Below, one piece after another: positions 42,890-51,218 of a stretch of 53,208 bases of DNA. The stretch covers positions 1 to 53,208 of the forward strand of contig NZ_CASFWU010000014.1 of NCBI RefSeq assembly GCF_949298305.1. The letters run 5' to 3'. The notes below the pieces were generated by a model. It did no database searches. It worked only from the letters and a program-made list of their open reading frames with translations, and was not told the DNA's origin. Each line of letters starts with the position of its first letter. Position 1 is the first letter of the stretch. This DNA comes from an uncultured Bacteroides sp. (GTDB lineage: Bacteria; Bacteroidota; Bacteroidia; Bacteroidales; Bacteroidaceae). A program made the position numbers and the translations under genes.

Positions 42890-43189
42890 TCAATATTCAT
42901 AATCTACACACGCACGGCTCTCTTTCACCTCAGCCAAAAGTTTGCCGGCAGCCACATGATCGGGATGAACGGCGTAATGCTTCACATCTTCCAAGGTGTC
43001 AAATTCGCTGTAAAGTGCAATGTTCCAAGTCTCGGACGGATTGATATTCAGCCCCACCTCAATCTTGCGAATAGTAGGGATTTTGGCGGGAAGCGCCTCA
43101 ATGGCCTTCTTAAAACTGTTCATCGCAGCCAGCCTTACATCGGCCGGAACTTCCTCTTTCAACTTGAACAAAACAATGTGTTTTACCAT
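42890..43189 (-). CDS. Stress-responsive alpha/beta barrel (Dabb) domain protein
   Basis: 99 residues, one Dabb (dimeric alpha-beta barrel) domain: MVKHIVLFKLKEEV at the N-terminus and YAVHPDHVAAGKLLAEV with the conserved HP-x-H stretch near 76. Such proteins are small dimeric enzymes or binding proteins of varied, mostly unknown function. It leads the dsbD transcript. A -7 box TATTTTTG lies on the minus strand at 43258-43251, downstream of the divergent udk -7 box, so the two 5' leaders overlap. Confidence 0.88.
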   Translation of the reverse strand: MVKHIVLFKLKEEVPADVRLAAMNSFKKAIEALPAKIPTIRKIEVGLNINPSETWNIALYSEFDTLEDVKHYAVHPDHVAAGKLLAEVKESRACVDYEY

Positions 43190-43192
43190 AAC

Positions 43193-43224
43193 TTTGTTAT
43201 TTTAATGATTTATCTTTATATTTG
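43193..43224 (+). promoter_or_regulatory. udk-mltF promoter
   Basis: -33 TTTG at 43193-43196, 20-nt spacer, -7 TATATTTG at 43217-43224. It is very close to the start of the divergent Dabb gene (43189). Confidence 0.7.
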
Positions 43225-43289
43225 TCAGCAAATGCAGCCGAAAACGACTGCAAAAATACTCGTTTTGTTTTAAAAATACATTTAAACGG

Positions 43290-43898
43290 ATGTTAATAAT
43301 AGGAATAGCAGGCGGTACCGGTTCAGGAAAGACCACCGTCGTAAAAAAAATTATCGAAAGCCTGCCTGCAGGCGAAGTAGTATTGCTGCCACAGGATTCA
43401 TATTACAAAGACAGCAGCCATGTGCCCGTGGAAGAAAGGCAAAACATCAACTTCGACCACCCCGATGCCTTTGAATGGAGTCTGTTGTCCAAGCACGTTA
43501 CCATGTTGCGCGAAGGCAAGAGCATCGAACAGCCTACCTACTCATACCTGACCTGCTCACGTCTGCCTGAAACCATTCACATCGAACCGCGGGAGGTTAT
43601 CATCATTGAAGGCATTCTGGCCCTGTGCGACAAGAAGCTGCGCAACATGATGGATTTGAAAGTCTTTGTGGATGCCGACCCCGACGAACGCCTCATCCGC
43701 GTCATACAACGAGACGTCATAGAACGAGGACGGACAGCCGAAGCCGTCATGGAAAGATATACCCGCGTACTGAAACCCATGCACCAGCAATTCATCGAAC
43801 CTTGCAAACGCTATGCAGACCTCATCGTGCCCGAAGGAGGAAACAACCGGGTGGCCATAGATATACTGACCATGTACATCAAGAAGCACCTGAAATGA
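43290..43898 (+). CDS. udk: Uridine kinase
   Basis: Phosphorylates uridine and cytidine with ATP or GTP in pyrimidine salvage. 202 residues. The P-loop is AGGTGSGKTT near residues 7-16. Further motifs are LLPQDSYYKD, NFDHPDAFEW, IIIEGILAL and the lid-region Arg-rich RVIQRDVIERGR. Own promoter; the lytic transglycosylase gene follows after 11 nt, so the two are co-transcribed despite unrelated roles. Confidence 0.95.
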   Translation: MLIIGIAGGTGSGKTTVVKKIIESLPAGEVVLLPQDSYYKDSSHVPVEERQNINFDHPDAFEWSLLSKHVTMLREGKSIEQPTYSYLTCSRLPETIHIEPREVIIIEGILALCDKKLRNMMDLKVFVDADPDERLIRVIQRDVIERGRTAEAVMERYTRVLKPMHQQFIEPCKRYADLIVPEGGNNRVAIDILTMYIKKHLK

Positions 43899-43909
43899 AC
43901 TGATAAATC

Positions 43910-45334
43910 ATGCACATCCCTATCTCCCTCCACCGCCTGAGAACCGGACGCAAGCTCATTTTTTCGTCCGTCCTTCTCCTGCTCTGCTGCCTGCTGGGCT
44001 GTAAAGGTACTCCACAGAACTCCTCTAACCCCAAAAGCACTGACGACCTGCAACAGATTAAAGACAGCGGCGAACTGACCGTATTGACCTTATACAGTTC
44101 CACGTCCTACTTTATTTACCGGGGAGAAGACATGGGATTTCAATACGAATTGAGCCAACAATTCGCTAAAAGTTTGGGGGTAAAACTGAAAGTGAAGGTG
44201 GCAAAAAACAGCCGCGAACTGATTCAGAAACTGCTGGCCGGCGAGGGAGACCTTATCGCTTACACGTTACCTATCACCAACCGACTGAAAGACAGCCTTG
44301 TATACTGTGGGGAAGAGGTCATCACCCACCAGGTCATCATCCAGAGACAAAGCGAAAGAGGCATCAAGCTACTCAAAGACGTAACCGAACTGATTGGCAA
44401 GGACGTATATGTTAAACCTGGAAAACATTATGAACGCTTGGTCAATCTGGACAAAGAGCTGGGCGGAGGCATACGCATTCATCGGGTAACCAACGACAGT
44501 ATCACAGCCGAAGACCTCATTATGCAAGTGTCCCAAGGCATCATTCCCTATACGGTAGCAGACAATGACATAGCCCGACTGAACAAGACCTACTACCCCA
44601 ACCTGAACACCGAACTGGCCATCAGTTTCGACCAACGGGCATCGTGGGCCGTACGTAAAGATTGTCCGAAACTGGCTGAAGCAGCCAACCTCTGGCATAA
44701 AGAAAACATGACTTCGCCGGACTATACGGCCAGTATGAAACGCTACTTTGAAAACAGCAAGAGCATCACCCACAGCCCCATCCTTTCTTTGAAGGAAGGC
44801 AAAATATCCCACTACGACGCCTTGTTCAAGAAATATGCCTCCGAAATAGACTGGGACTGGCGCCTGCTGGCCTCACTGGCCTATACCGAGTCCAACTTCG
44901 ACACCACCGCCGTTTCGTGGGCGGGGGCTAAAGGTCTGATGCAACTCATGCCCTCCACCGCCCGCGCCATGGGAGTGCCACCCGGCAAGGAGCAGAATCC
45001 TGAAGAGAGTGTGAAAGCCGCAACGAAATACATTGCCGCCACGGCCAAAAGCTTCGACCACCTGCCTGAGGAGGAACGTATCAACTTCGTACTGGCTTCC
45101 TACAATTCGGGTATCGGACACGTGCTGGACGCCATGGCACTGGCCGAGAAATATGGCAAGAATAAAAACGTCTGGCGGGACAATGTGGAGACCTTCATCC
45201 TGCTGAAGAGCGAAGAGGAATATTTCACAGACCCTGTCTGCAAGAACGGATATTTCCGAGGGCGTGAAACCTATAACTTTGTCAGGGATATCATCGCCCG
45301 CTTCGAACTCTATAAGAAAAAGATAAAAGGTTAA
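43910..45334 (+). CDS. MltF-like membrane-bound lytic transglycosylase (lipoprotein)
   Basis: Cleaves peptidoglycan glycan strands. 474 residues. The N-terminal signal peptide ends in a lipobox LLGC (Cys about 31). A solute-binding-protein-3-like domain (about 50-290: SGELTVLTLYSSTSYFIYRGEDMGFQYEL) is followed by a C-terminal SLT domain with catalytic Glu near 327 (LASLAYTESNF), GAKGLMQLMPSTARAMG and ASYNSGIGHVLDAM. That order is the MltF layout, in which the binding domain senses muropeptides. Second gene after udk. Confidence 0.92.
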   Translation: MHIPISLHRLRTGRKLIFSSVLLLLCCLLGCKGTPQNSSNPKSTDDLQQIKDSGELTVLTLYSSTSYFIYRGEDMGFQYELSQQFAKSLGVKLKVKVAKNSRELIQKLLAGEGDLIAYTLPITNRLKDSLVYCGEEVITHQVIIQRQSERGIKLLKDVTELIGKDVYVKPGKHYERLVNLDKELGGGIRIHRVTNDSITAEDLIMQVSQGIIPYTVADNDIARLNKTYYPNLNTELAISFDQRASWAVRKDCPKLAEAANLWHKENMTSPDYTASMKRYFENSKSITHSPILSLKEGKISHYDALFKKYASEIDWDWRLLASLAYTESNFDTTAVSWAGAKGLMQLMPSTARAMGVPPGKEQNPEESVKAATKYIAATAKSFDHLPEEERINFVLASYNSGIGHVLDAMALAEKYGKNKNVWRDNVETFILLKSEEEYFTDPVCKNGYFRGRETYNFVRDIIARFELYKKKIKG

Positions 45335-45388
45335 CGTCAATCCCCGCTCAATGCGAGCTTATGTCCGGACGGGCATAAACCAACAGGC

Positions 45389-45476
45389 CGAAACTACCTA
45401 TAAGAAGTTGCCCCACTACTTAGAGGTAGTTTTATCGTTACTTAGAGGCAGTTTCCCCACTACTTACAAGTATTTT
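45389..45476. repeat. Four tandem 22-nt units downstream of the mltF-like gene
   Basis: Units 45389-45410 (diverged), 45411-45432, 45433-45454 and 45455-45476. Core ACTACTTAGAGGTAGTTT, itself a dyad (ACTAC...GTAGT). Unit 2 matches unit 4 at 19 and unit 3 at 16 of 22 positions; the register is exact. Confidence 0.82.
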
Positions 45477-45507
45477 ACTTAAGTTTAACTCTAATTCCAA
45501 AAATAAA

Positions 45508-45660
45508 GGAATAGATATTCCAAAGACTATCGAATGAGTATTCCATAGGCAATGAAATAGGTATTCCAAAGACTATCGAATGGATATTCCAAGGACAATG
45601 AAATAGGTATTCCAAAGACTATCGAATGGATATTCCAAGGACAATGGAATTCCAAAGGGA
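45508..45660. repeat. Tandem array of alternating 24- and 22-nt dyad units downstream of metH
   Basis: Six full units and a partial one. Units contain a TATTCC core, in several preceded by a complementary GGAATA-like sequence (GGAATA-GA-TATTCC in the first). The 46-nt pair 45554-45599 is repeated exactly at 45600-45645, a recent duplication. The unit sequence is unrelated to the neighbouring 45389-45476 array. Confidence 0.88.
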
Positions 45661-45724
45661 TTAAAGAAACTATTATTTTTCCTGTTTTTCGGACAAATCC
45701 TCAATGGGTTATGCCGGAATAGGT

Positions 45725-45742
45725 TGAGGCCATAAGGCCTCA
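45725..45742 (-). terminator. Hairpin overlapping the metH stop codon
   Basis: TGAGGCC / GGCCTCA with a 4-nt loop (45725-45731 with 45736-45742); the stop codon (complement of 45740-45742) lies in the stem. No T-run follows on the minus strand, so ordinary intrinsic termination is uncertain. Confidence 0.45.
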
Positions 45743-48511
45743 GAACAGATTGAGACGATTTTCCCGGGCCTCCTCGATGGAAACGGTCTTGATTTGCCGA
45801 TTGCCACGAGATGCCAAAGCCTCCTGCTCCTGAGCAAGCTGGCGAACGAAATCTTCCCGCTGGACAGGATTCATCAGGCGGGCAGCTACCGTGGCATTTT
45901 GTGAAGCATCTTTCAGATGCACCACCGGCGCATGGTAAACGGGAGCAATTTTCAGGGCCGTATGCAGCTGCGAGGTGGTGGCACCACCTATCAGCAAAGG
46001 GACATCCAGACCGGCCTTCTCCAGTTCGGCAGCCACATGCACCATCTCTTCCAGCGAAGGTGTAATCAATCCGCTCAAACCAATCATGTCCACCTTCTCC
46101 TCCTGTGCCTTCTGCACAATGGTCTCTGCGGGCACCATCACCCCGAGGTCTATAATCTCATACCCGTTGCAGGCCATCACGACGGAGACGATGTTCTTGC
46201 CGATGTCGTGCACATCGCCCTTTACCGTGGCAAGCAGCACCTTGCCGGCAGAAGCCGTACTATCCGTCCGCTCGGCCTCGATGACCGGCTGCAGGATGGC
46301 CACCGCCTTCTTCATGGTGCGTGCCGTCTTCACCACCTGGGGCAGAAACATCTTGCCCGCCCCAAAGAGGTCGCCCACGTGGTTCATACCCGCCATCAGA
46401 GGGCCTTCGATGATATCCACCGCCCGCGGATATTTCTTCAGGGCCTCGGCCAAGTCTTCCTCCAGATAGTCCCCCACTCCTTTGGTCAGCGCATATTTCA
46501 GGCGGTCTTCCACCGAAGTGCCTTCGCGCCAAGCCAGTTGTGCATGAGCAGCCGATGAGCGCGCTTCGGGATTGTTGCCCTTAGCCGCCTCCGCTTCCGC
46601 CTTCAACCGCTCGGCAGTCTCTATCAGGCGTTCGGCAGCATCGGGACGACGGTTCAGCACCACGTCCTCAATGCGCTCCAGAATGCCGGAAGGAATATCG
46701 GTATAAAGTACCGATGAGGCCGGATTCACGATGCCCATGTCCATGCCTTCGCGAATGGCATGATAAAGGAAAACGGCGTGCATGGCCTCGCGGATATAAT
46801 TGTTACCTCGGAAAGAAAAAGAAAGATTGCTTACTCCACCGCTCACATGGGCTCCCGGCAGATTCCTAAGAATCCATCCCGCCGCACGGATAAAGTCTAC
46901 CGCATAGTTATTGTGTTCTTCCATGCCGGTAGCTACGGCCAAGACATTGGGATCGAAAATAATGTCATTCGGATTGAAACCGACTTTGTCTACCAACAGC
47001 CGATAGGCACGTTCACAAACCTCTATCTTACGCTCGTAAGTATCGGCCTGGCCTTGTTCGTCGAAGGCCATTACCACCGCTGCCGCTCCATAACGGCGGA
47101 TGGTGCGTGCATGCTCCAAGAACTTTTCCTCTCCCTCCTTCAACGAAATGGAGTTTACCACCGCCTTGCCTTGCAAACACTTCAATCCTGCCACGATAAC
47201 TTCCCATTTTGAAGAGTCTATCATCACAGGCACACGGGCTATTTCAGGTTCGGAGGCTATCAGATTCAAAAAGGTGGTCATTTCCCTGGTGGCATCCAAG
47301 AGACCGTCATCCATATTGATATCAATCACTTGTGCCCCGTCTTCCACCTGCTTGCGGGCAATACTGAGGGCTTCATCGTAGTTCTTTTCATTAATCAGGC
47401 GAAGGAACTTGCGCGATCCCGCCACATTACACCGTTCGCCAATGTTGACGAAGTTATTCTCTGGCTTCACTTCCAGCAATTCAAGCCCCGACAACCAGAG
47501 GTATTCAGGACGGGCAGCAGGCACATGCGGAACCGCTCCTTCGGCCATAGAGACAAAACGGGCTATGTAAGCATCGGTCGTTCCGCAACATCCGCCTACG
47601 ATGTTGACCAACCCCTCATCAATATATTCTTTAACTTCACGCGCCATCTCTTCGGGAGTCTGGTCATATTGCCCCAAGCTATTGGGCAACCCCGCATTGG
47701 GATAAGCACTGATATAATAAGGAGCGCGGGAGGCCAATTGTTGAAGAAAAGGCTTCAACTGACGGGCGCCAAACGAGCAGTTCAAACCTACAGAAAAAAT
47801 ATCAGCATGCTGGACGGAAGCGAGAAAAGCCTCCAGTGTCTGACCGGAGAGGGTACGTCCTCCAGTGTCAGATATTGTCACAGATAGCATCAAAGGAACC
47901 CGGCGCTTCATGGCCTCCATAGCCAATTCGGCAGCATGAAGCGCAGCTTTAGCATTAAGCGTATCGAAGATTGTCTCTATCAGAAGAGCATCCACTCCAC
48001 CTTCCAGCAGGGCTTCCATCTGTTCCCGATAAGCATCGGACAGCTCATCATAAGTCAAAGCCCGAAAAGCAGGATTGTTCACATCAGGACTCATGGAACA
48101 GGTCTTGTTCGTAGGACCTACGGAACCGGCTACAAAACGAGGTTTCTCCGGACAACGGACAGTGTACTCATCCGCTAATTGCCGGGCCATTTTTGCCGCT
48201 ATCCGATTAATCTCGCCAACATACTCTTGCACATGGTAGTCGGCCATACTGACACGCGTGGCGTTAAACGTATTGGTTTCTATGATGTCAGCTCCGGCTT
48301 CCAAATACTTGCGATGAATATCCTGCACCACATCGGGACGAGTCAGACAAAGCAGGTCGTTGTTTCCTTTCATTTGCCCAGGGAGATGGATAAAGCGTTC
48401 TCCTCTGAAATCTTCTTCTGTCAGGCCATATTGCTGTATCATGGTACCCATTGCCCCATCCAGTATCAGAATGCGTTCACGTACCAGTTCTTCCATACTT
48501 GCCTTCTTCAT
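45740..48511 (-). CDS. metH: Cobalamin-dependent methionine synthase without the AdoMet activation domain
   Basis: Methylates homocysteine to methionine using methyl-tetrahydrofolate through cobalamin. 923 residues versus about 1,200 for the full enzyme. Domains in order: homocysteine-binding (zinc Cys in GLNCSFGA and GGCCGTTD, about 1-320), pterin-binding (NIGERCNVAGSRKF, about 345-620), B12 cap and B12-binding with the base-off motif DVHDIGKN (His near 768). It ends NRLNLF right after the B12 domain, where the reactivation domain would begin. 20 nt after smpB, so likely in that transcript; no cobalamin riboswitch is visible directly upstream. Confidence 0.94.
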   Translation of the reverse strand: MKKASMEELVRERILILDGAMGTMIQQYGLTEEDFRGERFIHLPGQMKGNNDLLCLTRPDVVQDIHRKYLEAGADIIETNTFNATRVSMADYHVQEYVGEINRIAAKMARQLADEYTVRCPEKPRFVAGSVGPTNKTCSMSPDVNNPAFRALTYDELSDAYREQMEALLEGGVDALLIETIFDTLNAKAALHAAELAMEAMKRRVPLMLSVTISDTGGRTLSGQTLEAFLASVQHADIFSVGLNCSFGARQLKPFLQQLASRAPYYISAYPNAGLPNSLGQYDQTPEEMAREVKEYIDEGLVNIVGGCCGTTDAYIARFVSMAEGAVPHVPAARPEYLWLSGLELLEVKPENNFVNIGERCNVAGSRKFLRLINEKNYDEALSIARKQVEDGAQVIDINMDDGLLDATREMTTFLNLIASEPEIARVPVMIDSSKWEVIVAGLKCLQGKAVVNSISLKEGEEKFLEHARTIRRYGAAAVVMAFDEQGQADTYERKIEVCERAYRLLVDKVGFNPNDIIFDPNVLAVATGMEEHNNYAVDFIRAAGWILRNLPGAHVSGGVSNLSFSFRGNNYIREAMHAVFLYHAIREGMDMGIVNPASSVLYTDIPSGILERIEDVVLNRRPDAAERLIETAERLKAEAEAAKGNNPEARSSAAHAQLAWREGTSVEDRLKYALTKGVGDYLEEDLAEALKKYPRAVDIIEGPLMAGMNHVGDLFGAGKMFLPQVVKTARTMKKAVAILQPVIEAERTDSTASAGKVLLATVKGDVHDIGKNIVSVVMACNGYEIIDLGVMVPAETIVQKAQEEKVDMIGLSGLITPSLEEMVHVAAELEKAGLDVPLLIGGATTSQLHTALKIAPVYHAPVVHLKDASQNATVAARLMNPVQREDFVRQLAQEQEALASRGNRQIKTVSIEEARENRLNLF

Positions 48512-48531
48512 CGTTCCGTCCTCCGTCTCGG

Positions 48532-48984
48532 TTAATATTTAAACATGCGTGCCATGTCACGCTTGTCATCCTTCTCTTTCAAGGCCTCCCGTTTGTCATA
48601 TTGCTTTTTTCCTTTGGCTAAAGCCACCACAACTTTAGCCAGTCCTTTTTCGTTGATGAACATACGCACTGGAACAATAGTAAATCCTGGATCTTTCGAC
48701 CCACGAGCCAATTTTTCCAGTTCTTTCTTAGTCAGCAATAATTTTCGCTCCCTGCGTGCCGAGTGATTGTTATACGAACCATAGAAATATTCGGCTATGT
48801 GCATGTTCTTCACCCACAATTCACCGTTTGAAAAATAGCAAAATGTATCGACCAGACTCGCCTTTCCCAATCGGATAGACTTTATTTCAGTACCCGTCAG
48901 CACGATGCCGGCAGTATAGGTGTCTATCAGTTCATAATCAAACGTAGCACGTTTGTTTTTTATATTGACAGGAGCTTGTTTCAT
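48532..48984 (-). CDS. smpB: SsrA-binding protein SmpB
   Basis: Binds tmRNA and brings it to stalled ribosomes for trans-translation. 150 residues: KNKRATFDYELIDTYTAGIVLTGTEIKS at the N-terminus, then NGELWVKNMHIAEY and the basic C-terminal tail KGKKQYDKREALKEKDDKRDMAR that enters the decoding site. Lies between the Yip1 gene (34 nt) and metH (20 nt) on the same strand. The ssrA gene itself is not in the window. Confidence 0.96.
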   Translation of the reverse strand: MKQAPVNIKNKRATFDYELIDTYTAGIVLTGTEIKSIRLGKASLVDTFCYFSNGELWVKNMHIAEYFYGSYNNHSARRERKLLLTKKELEKLARGSKDPGFTIVPVRMFINEKGLAKVVVALAKGKKQYDKREALKEKDDKRDMARMFKY

Positions 48985-49018
48985 ATATCAAAAAGAGTTT
49001 ATACACTATCAGGAGACA

Positions 49019-49594
49019 TCAGTTCAGCAACAAAATCAGCTTGTTGAATACAAATTGTATCACTACCGGGCAAAGCAATAACAGGGCAGAAGCAAGAATG
49101 GTGAAACGCAAACGGTCTTTCTCGGCAATTTGCAACAATCCCTTACTGCCTTCCCACACAATGTAGACAATATAAAACTGAAACAACATGGCGATGATGA
49201 CAAAATCTGGCAATACGCCAATAATGATTTGAAGAAGGAAAGGTACCACCAGCGCATATCCGGCAAACTGCTGAGTTAAACGCAAATCGTTTTCCTGCAT
49301 GAACAGGCGCACCCGCAACTCGTTAATCAGATAAGCAGCCAGAAAATAGCCGCCAAACAACGAAACAGCCACAGCACAGCACTGCGTCATGGCATATTGA
49401 AAACTTTGCGGGCCATCCCATCCTTTCAGCAGCAAAGCGCCAATGAAAACAGACAACCCGCATAAACCAATCATAGGATAGACAAAATCGGTAAATACCG
49501 TTCGTCTATCCTCTACCAAACGAATTTCCTCCCAGGCACGGGCCGGAGAGGAAATCAGTAAAAACGCTCTATGAAATAAATCTTTGTAATTCAA
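49019..49594 (-). CDS. Yip1-domain integral membrane protein
   Basis: 191 residues, five likely membrane segments after a short N-terminal part (MNYKDLFHRAFLLISSPARAWEEI), which is the usual opening of bacterial Yip1-domain proteins. Function unknown. It follows the lipoprotein gene after 3 nt and precedes smpB by 34 nt, so it belongs to a four-gene run ending with metH. Confidence 0.8.
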   Translation of the reverse strand: MNYKDLFHRAFLLISSPARAWEEIRLVEDRRTVFTDFVYPMIGLCGLSVFIGALLLKGWDGPQSFQYAMTQCCAVAVSLFGGYFLAAYLINELRVRLFMQENDLRLTQQFAGYALVVPFLLQIIIGVLPDFVIIAMLFQFYIVYIVWEGSKGLLQIAEKDRLRFTILASALLLLCPVVIQFVFNKLILLLN

Positions 49595-49597
49595 GGA

Positions 49598-50404
49598 TTA
49601 ATCTTTAATATCACAACTCCATACAGACTCCGTAGCCCCATCCAGAGAATCATTCGACGAGTTGGTCTTGGTTACCACTTTCAATCTTGTAGGCTTAACT
49701 CCTGCTTTTCCCTGGAAAGCATAGATAGCATACGACAGGTTATAAGCCTTAAGACCGGCATAATAGGACGATTTACGTTCAACATTCTCCTCACTGCCGT
49801 CTGCCACTACGTGATTCAAGGTCAGAACCAATTCCGTATCGCCGTTCTTTACTTCGTCCATATTATAAGTCAGCACAAATGTATGCTTATCCAGTTCAAT
49901 CTTCTGCTCATCTTCGTCCGAAACGACTTTAATCCAATAAGCCATCGGCAAAAACAACCATTTGTTGTCAAATCCGACAAACGGCTCTATGTTACCGGCA
50001 CCTCCGTAAATTACTGAAATGTATCCCGAAAGAGCGAACATAGGTGCATTAGCCTGTGAATAACTGGATTCAGAGATAGGGCCTTCCGAACCTTTTGCAG
50101 TCAAATCGGAGGCTGTACTACCTGCGTAGAGAGTACCCGTAATGCTCTCAGCTTCGGCAGACTGCTGGGTAGAATCGTATTGGAAATAAAAGAAATACAT
50201 GTTGCCGGGTGTGAAAGTCTCAGTAGTTCCAGACAACACTACCTGCTGTCCGCTTGCCATGGAGAACGTAGGAGGATAATAATTCACACATTCGCCATAA
50301 ACAGGTACAGTCACAATGGGATCGCTCTCAGTGTTCAAACATGAAGTTAAAGAAATGCCCAATAATAAGGTAAGGGCCACTGCAAAAAGTTTCACTTGTT
50401 TCAT
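49598..50404 (-). CDS. Bacteroidota lipoprotein, possibly NigD-like
   Basis: 268 residues. The signal peptide MKQVKLFAVALTLLLGISLTSC has lipobox LTSC (Cys about 22), so it is probably surface- or membrane-anchored. The rest is beta-rich with conserved-looking aromatic stretches (GNMYFFYFQYDSTQQ, WLFLPMAYWIKV, TFVLTYNMDEV). Length and layout recall the NigD-like family, but I cannot confirm that by eye. First gene of the run with Yip1, smpB and metH. A -7 box TAATTTTG lies on the minus strand at 50437-50430. Confidence 0.7.
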   Translation of the reverse strand: MKQVKLFAVALTLLLGISLTSCLNTESDPIVTVPVYGECVNYYPPTFSMASGQQVVLSGTTETFTPGNMYFFYFQYDSTQQSAEAESITGTLYAGSTASDLTAKGSEGPISESSYSQANAPMFALSGYISVIYGGAGNIEPFVGFDNKWLFLPMAYWIKVVSDEDEQKIELDKHTFVLTYNMDEVKNGDTELVLTLNHVVADGSEENVERKSSYYAGLKAYNLSYAIYAFQGKAGVKPTRLKVVTKTNSSNDSLDGATESVWSCDIKD

Positions 50405-50539
50405 TTCTCTTTTTTAATATTTGGGTTTGCAAAATTAGACAAAAGAATCGGCTTACATAGTATCACATCCGTTTTTTCATTGTTTTTAAGAAAATGGAAA
50501 GAGATACCGATTACTGCATTAAGCAAGCATATTTAACCT

Positions 50540-51067
50540 TTATTTACAATCCAGTCCGTCATTATCTTCCTTCACAACATTTGCAAACAACTCCAAATGC
50601 TCGTCTACGTAGGTAGCAATACAAGTGGTAAATTCTTCCTCTTTTTCCAGAAACTCGTCTTCCAAATCATCGAAAGCCCCGTATTGCTCATACATGGCCA
50701 TAAACTCGTCATCTGTCCGTTCGCGTTCCAAATCCTGCCGATGGGCATCATATATCTTCCGTGCCGCATAAACCAATCGTCCCAGGTCGTTCAGCCCCCA
50801 CAGGCGCATTACTTTGGCAAACGGATTGACAAAGATGTATCCACCATAGCCATTCTGTATCAGCTGGCAAAAGCCTCCCTCCATCACCTCGTCGCGAAAA
50901 ATCTGATATGCCAGCAACGAATGCTGCTCAGCCGTCAGCAACGGCATGGTTTCGGCAGTAAGAGCACCGCCGATTTTTTGTTTGTAAGCATCGGTAAACA
51001 CTTGGATAAAAGCGTCCATTCCCTCAGAGGCTGCTTGGCGCAAAGCACTGTCTTTTACTTCAATCAT
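50540..51067 (-). CDS. DUF4375 (DMP19-like) protein
   Basis: 175 residues from MIEVKDSALRQA at 51067; the upstream extension crosses the likely promoter (TAGTTTTG on the minus strand, 51096-51089). The central stretch AEQHSLLAYQIFRDEVMEGGFCQLIQNGYGGYIF is the characteristic DMP19/DUF4375 region (GGxxQxxxNGYG). The C-terminal half is very acidic (FDDLEDEFLEKEEEF). The Neisseria DMP19 member is a DNA mimic; whether this one acts so is unknown. Confidence 0.8.
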   Translation of the reverse strand: MIEVKDSALRQAASEGMDAFIQVFTDAYKQKIGGALTAETMPLLTAEQHSLLAYQIFRDEVMEGGFCQLIQNGYGGYIFVNPFAKVMRLWGLNDLGRLVYAARKIYDAHRQDLERERTDDEFMAMYEQYGAFDDLEDEFLEKEEEFTTCIATYVDEHLELFANVVKEDNDGLDCK

Positions 51068-51170
51068 TTGAATTGCTTTTTTGTTATGCAAAACTACAAA
51101 TAAAAAGGAAAAAGAACGAAAGTTACACATAGAAAAAGAAAATCTCCACCTCAACAAGCCCCCATTTCCT

Positions 51171-51178
51171 TACTTTTG
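51171..51178 (+). promoter_or_regulatory. -7 element of the pectate lyase gene
   Basis: TACTTTTG at 51171-51178, 40 nt before the preferred start codon; no clear -33 box at the expected distance, which suggests dependence on an activator. Confidence 0.45.
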
Positions 51179-51218
51179 CGAACAGTTAAACGTCTCAATT
51201 CAAAAAATAACGATAACC

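Larger units (their letters stand above)
45335..45739. other. Convergent gene-free region with two different tandem arrays
   Basis: Between mltF-like (+) and metH (-). Contains a hairpin TTATGTCC / GGGCATAA (45359-45378), the 22-nt array (45389-45476), the 22/24-nt array (45508-45660) and the hairpin at the metH stop (45725-45742). Confidence 0.7.

Noticed and set aside
40635..45660. CRISPR arrays
   Set aside because: The repeats are 22 nt in total period with cores of about 16 nt and only 4-6 nt between them, far too short for spacers, and no cas gene is present.
48512..48531. Cobalamin riboswitch controlling metH
   Set aside because: Only 20 nt separate smpB and metH, too little for the aptamer; none was recognised before the upstream genes either.
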